64,000 nucleotides of DNA from Gadus chalcogrammus (GCF_026213295.1 NC_079427.1:27979746-28043745), one strand, 5' to 3'. Positions 45,018 through 55,436 are shown, counted from the first letter of the stretch. The notes: generated by a model not told the origin, from the sequence alone. Numbers and translations are program-made.

Positions 45018-45164
45018 ATGGTACTGAGAGAAAAGCAAAAAAAGCAAAATTTCACGGAGGTGGAAGCGGAGACACCGAACAAAACTACTTTTCGGCGGAA
45101 ACCGCCGAAAAGTAGTTTTGTTCGGCGGTCACGGGATTGGGATCGCCAACAACAAAAAGCGTGA
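45018..45164 (+). pseudogene. Myb-like ORF of Harbinger C, altered by a palindrome
   Basis: ATG 45018 (TATA-like GCATATAAATCAG about 45 bp upstream). It begins MVLREKQKKQNFTEVEAE, then diverges from element A at a 51-bp perfect palindrome (45075-45125) and ends at TGA 45162-45164. Beyond the palindrome the nucleotide sequence again matches element A (GGTCACGGGATTGGGATCGCC), but in another frame. The Myb domain is destroyed. Confidence 0.75.
45075..45125. repeat. Perfect 24-bp-arm palindrome with 3-base loop
   Basis: Arms 45075-45098 and 45102-45125 are exact reverse complements around AAA. Absent from homologous element A. Confidence 0.95.
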
Positions 45165-46137
45165 GAGAGTGAGTGGCAACATGTTGCTGCAGCAGTGAAC
45201 TCTGTCAGTAGCACGGAGCGTACAGTCCCAGAATTAAAAAAGAAGTGGTCTGACATAAAGTTACATATTTTTATGTAGCCTACCAATAAATCGTTATGGT
45301 CCCTAAAGACCCTCTCCCTCCGAATCCTGCCATTTGCATGGTCCGCCAGAAGTGCTATGGTGCACTATTACCACGGCACTCACCTCTGTATTTATAGGGT
45401 TACGGTAATAAGACTGACCGAGAACACCTTGGATAATCAGTTTGTAACCCACGTAAAATGTTCTTGAACATAACCCATTTTTAATGCCTGATTTGTCATG
45501 AAAAGCATCAAGAGTAACAGACAACGATTGTGATGAGGAGCGTGGCTTGGTTTTCCACACTTGGGATTTAATTGACATTTGATTATGTGTTTACAGTGTC
45601 ACATAAAAATATTATGTTATTTACACATGTTGGACAGATGCTTTATTCCATTTAGTCGGGCCGTCGGTGGACAATATGGAGTGACGGGATTAAATATAGA
45701 GAATTTTTTTTTATTTCTATTCTAAGGAGATGTTTCTGGAGTTATAACCAGGGCTGTAGTGGAGGGTAAACGCACGTAAACGCCGTTTACGCACCTCTGG
45801 AATTTAGGAAATAGCGTTTACGCACCTCTAAATAGCGTTTCAAAGGTCCCTGTGCCTTGTATTCTGCCGTTGGAATAATCGGAAATAAATTCAGCATCAT
45901 TTTAAAACACCTAAGACAAGGTTTCATATTGTTGAACAAATAAACGCTGTAATCTGAATCATTTTCATCTGCGCTGTAGGCCTATGCTATTATGGTCTGT
46001 GACCCTCCAATCAGTGCCTTGCGGCTGCGGCAGCGACACCAATCAGGATCCAGGAAAATATGTAAACAGGAAGTATGTAAACACATGGCCCTGCGCGTTG
46101 TGGATTATCATGCCTGCCTACCTGTCATTAATTAGCC

Positions 46138-46245
46138 ATGGATATCAGGCGATTTTTGAAGAGACCTTCGAGTGCTCCCACTCCAACAGATGCCCGAAAA
46201 AGGCCTCAAGTACAAAGTAAGACTGAAGATGATCAATCCACATGA
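46138..46245 (+). pseudogene. hAT transposase N-terminal exon
   Basis: MDIRRFLKRPSSAPTPTDAR, the short basic R-R-F-L/F start of ZNF862-like hAT transposases, with a possible GTAAG donor at about 46218. Stop at 46243-46245 if unspliced. Confidence 0.55.
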
Positions 46246-46704
46246 GTTGTTTTTGTGATTTATAAATCAATTTTACTTGACGAACTATTAAGTGACTACG
46301 AGCTTTCAGATTGGCCAATGCGTAGTCATGCTATCCGTGTACTGCCCACGTCAAAATGAGTGAAAGTCAGTCAGAGTTTTACTATCCATATTAAACTCCG
46401 GTTTCGGCGTATCAACTTCGCTATAGCTTGGTCGCTATGTTAAAGCCTCAATTTGGAGATGCGAGGTTGGCGGTTGCAGCCGTGGACTTCGCGGCTGAAC
46501 CGTGGATCGGGCGGATGACGCGACAAAAAAATATATTTTAATTAAATTTGGGCGGTTGGCGGTTAAACCAATAAAAATAAAAATATTTATAAATATTTGT
46601 ATTTTATATATTATAAATATTTTTATTTTATTATTTATTTTCTTTAAAGTTATTTTCCCAGCAAACTGGCCTGTTCCCTAGAGGAGCAGTATGGGGAATC
46701 CAAG

Positions 46705-47139
46705 TTGAAACTTGCCCAAAGGTTCAGACTTGATGACAGAAAAATTCTTGAAGGCTATAGGGATTTTAAGGATAACTCAAGCCTCATTCCAGAAAACCTT
46801 GCACCACTCCTGAATATCGACCATCTCATTCCAGTTAGCACTACTGAGTGTGAGAGGGGGTTCAGCTTAATGAACATCATAGTGTGCCCCCTGAGATGCA
46901 GTCTGCACTTGGTCACAGTGTCGTCCTTGATGTTTATTCAACTGAATGGCCCACCACTCAGCCACCACAAAGTTCTATCCAACACGTATGTGAAGTCCTG
47001 GCTGGTGAAGCACAGGGGAGCCATGAACTCCAGAACACGCTCCTGCAAGGCAGGACCTGACGTGGAGGACAAGGAGGCCCTCTGGGTACTACTGCGAAAA
47101 GCATGCATACTAATACACACACATACACACATGCCATAG
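46705..47139 (+). pseudogene. hAT transposase C-terminal dimerisation domain
   Basis: ISTTECERGFSLMNIIV motif: TTE-CERGFS is the core of the hAT dimerisation domain, followed by PLRCSLHLVTVSSLMFIQLNGPP and a long C-terminal tail that runs into CA-rich sequence. No RNase H-fold catalytic region upstream in this copy. Confidence 0.75.
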
Positions 47140-48488
47140 ATAGATAGTTCTTAATCTACACACACTTTTCTTTACTGTTAAAATTTGAATAACTTGAATA
47201 AACTACAAACACATTCATTGACTGTCATTGATTGATTTAATATGACTTTAATTGATAACATAATGGAATATAGCCAGGCTATCCTTACAGAGTCGCAACA
47301 CTTTGCGTTGCGTTGCGTTGTGTCGAGGTCGGTCTGATCAAAAAATTCATAGTTTACCCACCTCTAATTTGACCACTACAGCCCTGGTTATAACTGAGAA
47401 ATAACGCAGTTGACTTAAATTATTCTGATTACATAGATTTAACGCATGATACGGGTTGAAATTAAATTTATGAAGGGCGATGATAAAACATAATCGTTCT
47501 TCTCACTCTACAATTCTTCGGTCTGACTTCAGTTCACCACCACACCATCTGTGTCGCCAATTCTCCTTTTCCTCTAAACTATGCATACGCATGGGTCAGA
47601 GTTTGCTGAGGGCTGCGCACATTTTCCCGTCAAGTTGGTTTTTTATAGATCACAACCTTGGCGTGGAAAGTCACGTACGCCAATTTCAGCCCCGTTTTGT
47701 GCGTACGCAACGGTTATAAATGAGACCCCAGAACCTGGCGTCAGAGCTGGAGATGCAAGGGAAGGCCTGTGTCCAACTTGACAGTGCACGCTAGACAGAG
47801 CAGATTGACAAATGTCTGTCAGAGTTTGACAAACGCTTTCAAGACTTTTCTTTGCTCGAGCCAGTCGCTACATTCATGTGCTATCCTTTTCGGGAAGATG
47901 CTGAGGTTGATTCACTTGCATCAAAAATGTCAACACTGTTTCACCTGAACTGAATTCTGGAGTGGAAGATGAGATTATGACATTACAAGCAGACATTGAG
48001 CTGAAGTCCAGAGCTCATGGAGAGTTCTGGAACTTACTCACAGAGGAAAAGTACCCCAACGTGAGGAAATGTGCTACCTCCTTGACTGATTTATTCAGCT
48101 CCACTTATTTATGTGAGTCAGCCTTTTCCCATATGATGATCATTAAGTCCAAGTACCGTTCCACCATAACTGATGATCATTTGGAAGTATGCTTGAGGCT
48201 GGCTGTCAGCAGCTACTGTCCGGACTATGCATCCCTGGCTGATTCCATTCAGTGCAAGTCATCAGAATAAGGTATGACAAAAAATGTACATAGTTAATTG
48301 TGTTGTGTTGTGCAATATGGGCTCATGCTGTTATGCAAGGGACATCAACATACATGTTCATATAGAGAATTCTCAATATATTCATGAATAAATATGTTTC
48401 GCATTTTTGTAGTAGGTAGATCATTTTGACTTGGTCATTTTAAAAGTAGCTTGCATGCTGAAAAAGTGTGAGCACCCCTGCGCTAGAG

Positions 48489-49044
48489 ATAGTAGGCGGC
48501 TAGTAAACATAGACTGGTGGATAGTCATGTCGATCCCTGGAGTGTCAGAGTTGGAATTCCGCATTGTTTCTGTGTTTTTTCCCCCCCTTCCTATCAAGTG
48601 ATTGAACAATGATAACAGGTGAAATTAAGGCTTGGCAACATGAAAGAAGAAGAAAAAAGATTTTGGTATCCACCTTATTTAACGACGTTCTATTTCCCAT
48701 GATTCATAGTGGCCTGCCTGTTTTCCATTTCCGGTCGAGTACTTTAAACAGTGGCTAGCACATTTGCACTGCTAGCACAGATCTTGAAGCCTACGGCAAT
48801 AGTTGCAAAAGTTATATATTACATGAGGTCAAAATGGCAAGTGGGGCCCTAACTCACCCTCTCACTATACTACAACCAGCTACATATTCTCACATCTAAC
48901 CGATAATGGGAAACCGTACTGGTCGTCATGGCGGCGCGCATGGTTTAACCTGGTATACATTATGGTGTCTCAGCATGAGTGCCCTGATTCTCATGCCATG
49001 ATTTTGAAGAAGTCATACAGCAGAAAAGACTCCGCATGGTGAGT

Positions 49045-49141
<97 letters not shown>

Positions 49142-49500
49142 TAAGCAGGTCATATTTTGGAATACTGTTTCCAGATGTAAACATGCCACTAGATGCCTTA
49201 AATATGTTGCAAAAATATTATGTCAATCTGTAGTGTAGCATATTATATTATTATTTCATTAGATCTAGTTATCATTATGATGGGGGAGAGTAAGGCCGAT
49301 TTTAAGAAATGACATATTATTCCTGTGCTGCTCTTCCTTAAGATACATTCTGGAGAAAACACTTGAAATGTTGAGCCTTGATTTATTCCCTAATCTTTTA
49401 TACTATGATTACAGCAACATTCTCTTTTTTTATTAATGTTGTCACTGACTTGGTGTTATTGTTTCAGTACTTCATTACACATTCATGACATAACAATAAT
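48489..49500. other. Merlin 5' interior (right of the hAT insert)
   Basis: No clear coding exon; a small frame near 48527 begins MSIPGVSELEFRI. A (CA)44 microsatellite lies at 49051-49138. It probably holds upstream exon(s)/introns of the Merlin transposase. Confidence 0.45.
49051..49138. repeat. (CA)n microsatellite, 88 bp
   Basis: Uninterrupted AC/CA run. Confidence 0.98.
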
Positions 49501-49966
49501 GATGACTGGTTATGTGAATTTCGGTACAACAGAGGACGGGCAAGCAACTGGAGTACCTGGGTGTTTGGAACGTTGGGCATCAAGGAGGACAGGAAGAGAC
49601 CAGTTTTCAAGATAGTGTCTCACCGCTCAGCCAGTCATCTCCTCCGCATCATAAATAAGCACATTCGTCAAGGAAGCTCCATCATTTCAGATGGATGGAG
49701 ATCATACCGCCGTCTTCATGATGAAGGTTACAATCATCGAACTGTTAACCATAGAGAATTTTTGTTGATCCACTTACAGGTGAATATACACAAAACCTGG
49801 AGCAACTTTGGGGAGTGTGCAAATCCACTATATGGAGATGCAGAGGAAACCGTACACAACATATGCTGAAAGATCACTTAGATGTTATTGTGGACCTACT
49901 GGTAACCACCACAGACCTCGACCCCTGGAAATGCTTTTCCATGACATACGAAAAAAATCCGGTCTG
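49498..49966 (+). pseudogene. Merlin (ISXO2/IS1595-like) transposase, C-terminal part
   Basis: In frame from about 49498: FRYNRGRASNWSTWVFGTLG, the conserved K/R-Y-N-R-G-R...W-V-F-G block; then HIRQGSSIISDGWRSYRRL with the second catalytic Asp (SDGW..Y). A one-base change in the T run at about 49758 throws the frame; the +1 register continues with TQNLEQLWGVCKSTI, whose Glu is the third catalytic residue, and ends at a stop at 49964-49966, inside the right TIR. The first catalytic Asp exon is not identified. Confidence 0.82.
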
Positions 49967-50405
49967 AAAAAAAAATCTGCATTATTTTTATGACGAAGAA
50001 GTCTCAGTTAAATTAATTTGATTAAGTCAGAGATAAATGTATGCTAAATGTTTATCTTTTATTTTGCTGATTAAATGCATTGTAAGCCCCTCTGTGTTGT
50101 AACTGGCATTGATGCAAAAGCCTATAATAATGTAATGCTTAAAATGAAATAATGGACCTGGGGACCTGGTTTTGTCTTTGTACGTTGTTTTGGTTCAGTG
50201 CAGTAACCTGAAAGCTATTTTGAGTCTTTTCTGTATGGCTTCACTGTTTGCTATTCAAAATAAATAAACCTACATTTGTGATAACTTGGCTGTCTTCTAA
50301 CTACTAGTTGTATGCTGTAATGACTTAACTAAATGTGAAGAGGTTTCAACTTTAGAATAGGGAACATGTTTGAGTTAATAGGGTTCAAAGTACTTGTGAG
50401 TTAAA
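49890..50405. repeat. Merlin right terminal inverted repeat
   Basis: Inverted match of 42595-43075, overlapping the 3' end of the transposase gene. Confidence 0.8.
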
Positions 50406-52770
50406 AATGAACAAGACCCCAATTTAGAATAGGGAACATATTTTGAGTTAACAAGACTTAATTAATAGTTAATACAGGTAATATTACACTTGTAGTTTTG
50501 CGTTGTATTCCATAAGAATAGACTATATTAATTCAGAGTAATAAAGAGTTCTTGTAATCACTGTTCTTGTGCTATTGCCCCTTTACAAGGCCCAAATGAT
50601 GCCTTGGTTATTAGCATCGTTACTCATATCCAATAACGGCTTTATTTAGAGTAATTAAACAATAATTAGGAGGTTATATTGGGTGAAATCTTAATTAATG
50701 GAGTAGTAAGGGTAAAATAAGGTTATACAGAATAAGGCATTAATATGTGCCTGATAATTATTACCAAATTGTTACCAAACAATGCAATGGGACTGATTTT
50801 TTTTCAGATTTAGAATTCCTTTTATTGAAGACATTGTGTGGCACTCTATTTTTGAAACATTGTCAATGTGCAAACAAAACTAATCTCAGTAATATATTCA
50901 GATTAGGCATCAAATAAGGGGAAAGATTGAACATCAAACTGAATTAATCATTGTGGATATCCTAGTGTTTGAACAACCAGAATGTCTCCCAAACGAATCA
51001 ATACAATTTTATAGCAGGCTTTAATATAAAATGATATATGCTACGATGTAGAAAGTATGTGTTCTGTCATCAACTCAATACAAGCACGTAGCCAGTTAAA
51101 GACATTCAAGTGGGTAGTTTTTGTTTTAAATATAAGCCATCAGTAAATCATGTTAAGTGTAGTCTTGTTTAGGCCTAAACAAGGATATTAGAGATACCAC
51201 TATGCAACACTATCGGTTACATAGTGGACTAAATGTATATTACATAAATATGGACTCAACTTGCCCTCTAAGGTTTGAACACTTCTTACCTCTCCAGGGA
51301 GGCCTAGGGGTTGTAATAGCTCCCCAGGGAAATAGGAGATAATAACCTGTATTCTAAACACTAAACACAAAGGAATATAAACACAGTTGTTTGTTTGGTG
51401 GAAGCTCTCGCGAGGCCGGGATAGAGTGACCACTGGGTCATAATTAGCTGTTAGCCTAGCTGTAGCCAGCCTGTTCCCTAAGGCCAGGGGTGAGCTACAG
51501 TAGAGGCAGTTTTAAGACATACAAGTGACATGATATTACATCACTTAGGGGATACAGAGGTTGCTTGGTCTCAGAGCACTTTGAATGAGTGTGAAACTCA
51601 AATAATAGTAATTGTCAATTAAACAATAACTGCAGGTTTGAACTACACAGTCAGCATTTAAGGGACCGAAAAGAGAAGGGCAATGTATGTGTAGCGAGGG
51701 CAATAGTGGGGAGGATTGAGGGGAGAACCGACAACGCCACCAGGGGAATTAAACCCCTGGAAATCAGTATAATATGGTATGTTACTTACAATACTGATGA
51801 GGCAAGCAGATTCGTTTAACTGAATGCGACACTAATTCCAAAATAAACCTAACCTTTATTTAAATGAGAAACAAATGTGCAGAAACTGGAACTGCTGAAA
51901 ATAAGGATTAGTGTAAAACTAATAAACAAGATAGATAAATAAGGAGAAAATATTCTTTATTACACTCAGCCAATATATATTTTATACATAAAATCTAAAA
52001 ATCACAAACTAAAATAGCAGTCCAAAACCTACAAGACTAAAGCTGAGGCCAACTGCTGAGAGGCAAACTACGCTGAGGAGTGCATAGGGGTGCTACCACT
52101 CACCTCAAGTGCCTCACACCAATCATCACTGCAAACTCAAACTGGTGGAAAACGTATTGTATCCCAGTGCTTTAACTCGCATGCAAGTGAAGGGACATCA
52201 CCATGGGTGCCTAGCCTCCCTACAGTTTGGCGCCCAGCTCCAGTCTAAAGAAAAGGAACTAATATAGTATCAAAACAAACATTTAACCCCCAGTTGGTTC
52301 AATAAACCAGTGGCGGAGCCACGTGGTGGCCAGGGGTGGCCGTGGCCACCATTGGTCAAACTTCGGCCACCACGCTGGCCACCCCTACGGCCGTGCCAAA
52401 AAAGAAAAAAATCGGAACGCTATTTTCGCATAGCTGTCGTCCCCTTAAAGGAGCATTTCACTGGTGGAGGCATGAATATGTATTGAAATTGGGTCCTATA
52501 TGTCGTTGAATAATAAAATAAAATTCTAATTTGGTGCCGTCCTGACCAAGAAAAGGCAGAAAGTGACGTTTTGGCGCTTGTGGATTGAAGACAACAACTC
52601 CCACCATGCACCACCATGCACAGCTTCGCTGGCCACTCCCACTGATCTAGATCTCCGCCTATCGGACACCTCACTGTTCCATCTACCAAGCTGATACCGC
52701 AAGACTGCTTGCAAATCATTTCACATAACATTTCTAGTGAAGAGTATTAGTTGGTGAACTCAGTGAATTA
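50406..52770. other. Unassigned repeat-like DNA
   Basis: Second copy of TTTAGAATAGGGAACAT at 50424-50440, then TTGAGTTAACAAGACTTAATTAATAG at 50443, which recurs at 53987. At 52216-52240 CTACAGTTTGGCGCCCAGC looks like an LTR end followed by a TGGCGCCC-type primer site (low confidence). CAGTGGCGGAGCCACG at 52313 resembles an hAT terminus. No gene recognised. Confidence 0.4.
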
Positions 52771-53095
52771 CCGTATTTTCCACACTATAAGGCACACTTT
52801 TACTCCGTAAAGACAGTCATTTCGAAACCGCATCGAGCTGTAGAAACGCTGTAGTAAATATTCAAGCCGCTGGTTCTCCCCAGAAATAAGTGGAGCGCAT
52901 CAAGCCTGCGCGCTGTATACAAACATTCAGTCACGAGGAGATTCAACCTTTTAAATTGAGCAGAAATACTTTCTAATGTACAGTTAGTAATTACATTTAT
53001 CAAGGGGCTTTATTTAAAGCTACAAAAAGAATACAAATAAAATAATAAATAAAAAATTCAACGCAACTCTGACGTCCCCCAGCTGGTGGGGAGCC

Positions 53096-53300
53096 ACTGC
53101 CATCAAGCGTTTCAGACGTCCACACGAATCCTAGCACGAAACCGCATAGGTCCGGATAGATTTGAAACCACCTCCGAGGGTGGTTTCAGAAATATGCGGT
53201 TTCGGGCACCGGATTCACCGGCACCGTCTGGACGGTCGGCCAAACGGGCAAGACTTATGCGGTTTCACCAAAAAATCGGCTTTGTGTGGACGGGGCCTTA
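53096..53300. mobile_element. Possible MITE within pogo element
   Basis: CGTCCACACGAATCC at 53116 and GGCTTTGTGTGGACGGGGCCTTA at 53278-53300 are inverted; inside, GAAACCACCTC/GAGGGTGGTTTC at 53163-53187 forms a further hairpin and TGCGGTTTC recurs. The left tip is incomplete. Confidence 0.45.
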
Positions 53301-53329
53301 GAAGGCGAACACATGTTAACCAAGACGGG

Positions 53330-53578
53330 GAGACAGCGCCGGGCGACTTACGCCCCTATCTGCCAATGGATCGTGGATCCTGGGCTGATATAACAGTCTC
53401 AACTGTGGTCCAAGCTTTCACGAAGGCAGGAATAATCACTGAACTGCCAGGTAACAGCAGCGACACTGACTCGGATAATGACGAGAGGGAGCCAGGCATG
53501 TTGGATGCCGTACTCGCCCAACTGTTCAATTCGGAAACTGAAGAAGAAGAATTCGAGGGATTCGTGGACGGGGAATGA
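53330..53578 (+). pseudogene. Pogo/jerky-type transposase C-terminus
   Basis: The frame contains SWADITVSTVVQAFTKAGII, the W-x-x-I/V-x-x-x-T-I/V-x-x-x-F-x-K-A-G-I motif that follows the DDE domain in pogo-group transposases, then an acidic tail (DSDNDEREPG, ETEEEEFEGF) to a stop at 53576-53578. The nuclease is missing. Confidence 0.75.
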
Positions 53579-53973
53579 ACTGAAAAAGTGAGCTTTACGT
53601 CTTATACGCAACTGAACAATGTTGAGTTATGCACTAACGTTTGAATTAGCGGTATCAGACTGCGTTTATTTTACGTGTTTACAAATGTACAAGGCTGGGA
53701 GATATTGTTAACATGCACATTAACGTTTGAACATCGTTACCATGGGAGTGAACAGAGTTGTCAGAACGCTTAATAAAGTTTGACTTTATCTGACTGTTTT
53801 GACATTCCCTTTAGCACAGCTCCATCTAGTCGATGCATATCGCAACCCCAGTCAAACGTTTGACTGCAGTATCTTCTATCTATGCGCCTTATAATCCGGT
53901 GCGCCCTATATATGAAAACAGTTCTAAAATAGGCCATTCATTGAAGGTGCGCCTTATAGTGTGGAAAATACGG

Positions 53974-54765
53974 TAGTCTTTTTTTTTGAGTTAACAAGAC
54001 TTAATTAATAGTTAATACAGGTGATATTACACTTTTGCATTGTGCCATCTTCTATGTCAGATCCAGTACCCTCCGCCATTGTACTTCAGTTTTATCAACA
54101 GCCTCTGTTAGCTTAGCTTCAGACGCCGTGGATGTTATGCTGCTATCCATTTGGATGGTACGCTGGTACGAACGACGAGCTTCAGCGAGAACGTGACGTA
54201 TTTCCCTTGCTCCAGCCTTCCAGTTTGCCATTTGTGTTTCTGTCGAGCCACGAGGGGGAGTAGTAGCAGGTTAGTCATCATTAGCAACATCTTTAGCAAA
54301 ACAAAACTTTACATTGAATTTCACGCAAAGCAAGACCGTGCAATGCATACATTGGTGACCGGATTGAAGCAGCAATGAAATCAAGTGTGTAAGAGGTTTT
54401 AAAAACGACATTAAAACCACCAACGTGGTACAAATAGAAAGAAAATACATCTCATCCCCATTAACTATGGGCGCAGACATCTTCTTTGCGAGTTGTACAG
54501 CTCTGCTCGCTCTACTTTGAAAGCGACGAGATACTACGACCAAAAGGGGGCGTGCCTCAGTGAAATGCCGCAAGAAAGCTGGGAGATTTGCGACTGTACC
54601 ACTTCGTAAATCCAAATGGATAGCAGCATAAGTTTCTGCTGGTGAAGTCCCACCCACTGGCACTGCTCTAATAGGTCTGTAGCGTCAGTGGGTCCCACCC
54701 CCTAGAGGGGGGTGGGACTAGTGGTTGTAGTCTTACGTGAATCATCCCCTCTTACTCCGGAATTC
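53974..54765. other. Intergenic with distant inverted repeats
   Basis: A 22-bp perfect inverted pair lies at 54135-54156 and 54610-54631 (TTATGCTGCTATCCATTTGG...), about 475 bp apart, as in a MITE. A GGGTCCCACCCCC / GGGGGGTGGGAC hairpin lies at 54690-54717. No gene supported. Confidence 0.5.
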
Positions 54766-55436
54766 CACCGGACGCGTACGCGCCGCGGAGCGGCTGCGTC
54801 CTCTGCCCTGCGTCCATTCCTACCGGGCGCGTAACGGCAGCGTAGCGCTGCCTTGCGAGCCAGCCGTATTCACGCGAGATCACGAGATCACGCGATAATC
54901 CTAAACCTAATGTACTCACCTTCCACTCCCAAAACTATTGCAATTAAATGCCATGCTTTGTCCTTTCTGACATTTTCCTCATAAAAAGGATGATTTGGTA
55001 CATAAATGACTTCATGTTGCTGTACTTCGACAATGAGTCTCTCGTCGTCCATGTTGCCGACCCTCTGAGACCCTTTGATTGATTGGCTGCTGACCTGGTG
55101 CCACCGGTCATGACGTAATGATGTTGATGTGAAGTTACATGAGCTGAGTATTGTGTTTTATTTTGAAAATTTACCGGATGCTCTATGGCTTTTACTTTTC
55201 ACTTCCTGCCCGGCTCGACCTGCTCTGTCGAAATTGATGCGGTTTAGCAGCGGCTCGCGGCAAAAATAGAATTGGACGGAAAGATAGCGCCGCGGCGCGG
55301 CGTGCCGCTCCTGGGACGCTGCTGAAACGTTCCGCGGCGCGCCCGGTGGAAATGGTCTCATTGATTAGAGTGGAAGCGATCAGCAGCGGTGACCGCGGCG
55401 CAGCCGCCCCGCGGCGCGTACGCCTCCGGTGGAATC
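54766..55436. mobile_element. Harbinger-type derivative with MADF exon (second copy)
   Basis: TIRs ATTCCACCGGACGCGTACGCG / CGCGTACGCCTCCGGTGGAAT, 671 bp, homologous to 16131-16740 but with intact tips and the full MADF exon. No clear 3-bp duplication. Confidence 0.8.
54920..55052 (-). CDS. MADF-domain exon 1 of Harbinger derivative
   Basis: ATG 55052: MDDERLIVEVQQHEVIYVP then KDKAWHLIAIVLGVEG, ending at a GTGAG donor (54919-54915). Exactly 133 nt, the same length and phase as the MADF exons at 18056-18188 and 19745-19877. Confidence 0.7.

Larger units (their letters stand above)
45749..47386 (+). mobile_element. hAT transposon inside Harbinger C, TSD GTTATAAC
   Basis: CAGGGCTGTAGTGG / CCACTACAGCCCTG ends with identical 8-bp GTTATAAC on both sides (45741-45748, 47387-47394). 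It is an internally deleted derivative: transposase N-terminus and C-terminus are kept, the catalytic middle is lost. Innermost layer of the nest. Confidence 0.93.
44715..47728. mobile_element. Harbinger element C inside the hAT, TSD CAG
   Basis: TIRs GGGTCTCATTTATAA / TTATAAATGAGACCC, flanks CAG at 44712-44714 and 47729-47731. Excision plus one CAG gives the host transposase ...LANVQ-NLASE... in frame. Homologous to element A (36301-37170). It carries a Myb-like ORF and no transposase; it is itself interrupted by an hAT (45749-47386). Confidence 0.92.
43424..48270 (+). pseudogene. hAT transposase (GTF2IRD2/FAM200-like)
   Basis: ATG 43424. MRGGAGPSKKPKTYHFHPEW, BED finger CVCLICQ...RHFRTAHK with a one-base loss at about 43563, SELRKRKVKELK, frameshift near 43700, then 43712-44170: KEAFVEAADSLF, STVTRRSEAMAKDLM, CFSLQLDESTDVSDTAQL (catalytic Asp region), HTRGEDIFQSF, KLVSITTDGA. 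44283-44455: LQRRLFRAHLEQADCDHSEL, LLHTDVR. 44500-44710: LNDSQWLLDLPFLTDL. After the insert, 47732-48270: CVQLDSAR, FREDAEVDSLASKMSTL, and dimerisation end CESAFSHMMIIKSKYRSTI with a natural stop at 48268-48270. Multiple frameshifts; not functional. Confidence 0.9.
43161..48480 (+). mobile_element. hAT transposon inside Merlin, TSD CGCTAGAG
   Basis: TIRs CAGGGGTGCCCAATACTT and AAAGTGTGAGCACCCCTG, flanked by identical CGCTAGAG (43153-43160, 48481-48488). It encodes a GTF2IRD2/FAM200-like hAT transposase, now broken. The subterminal GATCGCGATCGACCGGTCGATCGCG block at 43180-43204 is strongly palindromic. The element itself is split by a Harbinger element. Confidence 0.92.
42595..50405. mobile_element. 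Merlin DNA transposon with long TIRs (outer layer of nest)
   Basis: Long inverted repeats at 42595-43075 and 49890-50405 (AACTCACAAG, ACATGTTCCCTATTCTAAAG, AACCAGGTCCCC, TCGTATGTCATGGAAAAGC) bracket a region coding for an IS1595/ISXO2-like transposase, the hallmark of Merlin. Without the 5.3-kb hAT insert the element would be about 2.5 kb. The exact outer ends and TSD are not resolved because related sequence continues past 50405. Confidence 0.75.
52771..53973 (+). mobile_element. Tc1/mariner pogo-like element, TSD TA
   Basis: TIRs CCGTATTTTCCACACTATAAGG / CCTTATAGTGTGGAAAATACGG with TA on both sides (52769-52770, 53974-53975). Inside is the end of a pogo/jerky-type transposase. About 1.2 kb, non-autonomous. 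Confidence 0.85.

Noticed and set aside
52216..52240. Confident LTR plus primer site call
   Set aside because: The TGGCGCCC motif is suggestive, but no LTR start, TSD or coding region accompanies it; left as a note only.
54271..54663. 130-residue minus-strand ORF
   Set aside because: No domain, spans the inverted-repeat region, no splice or start context; probably chance.
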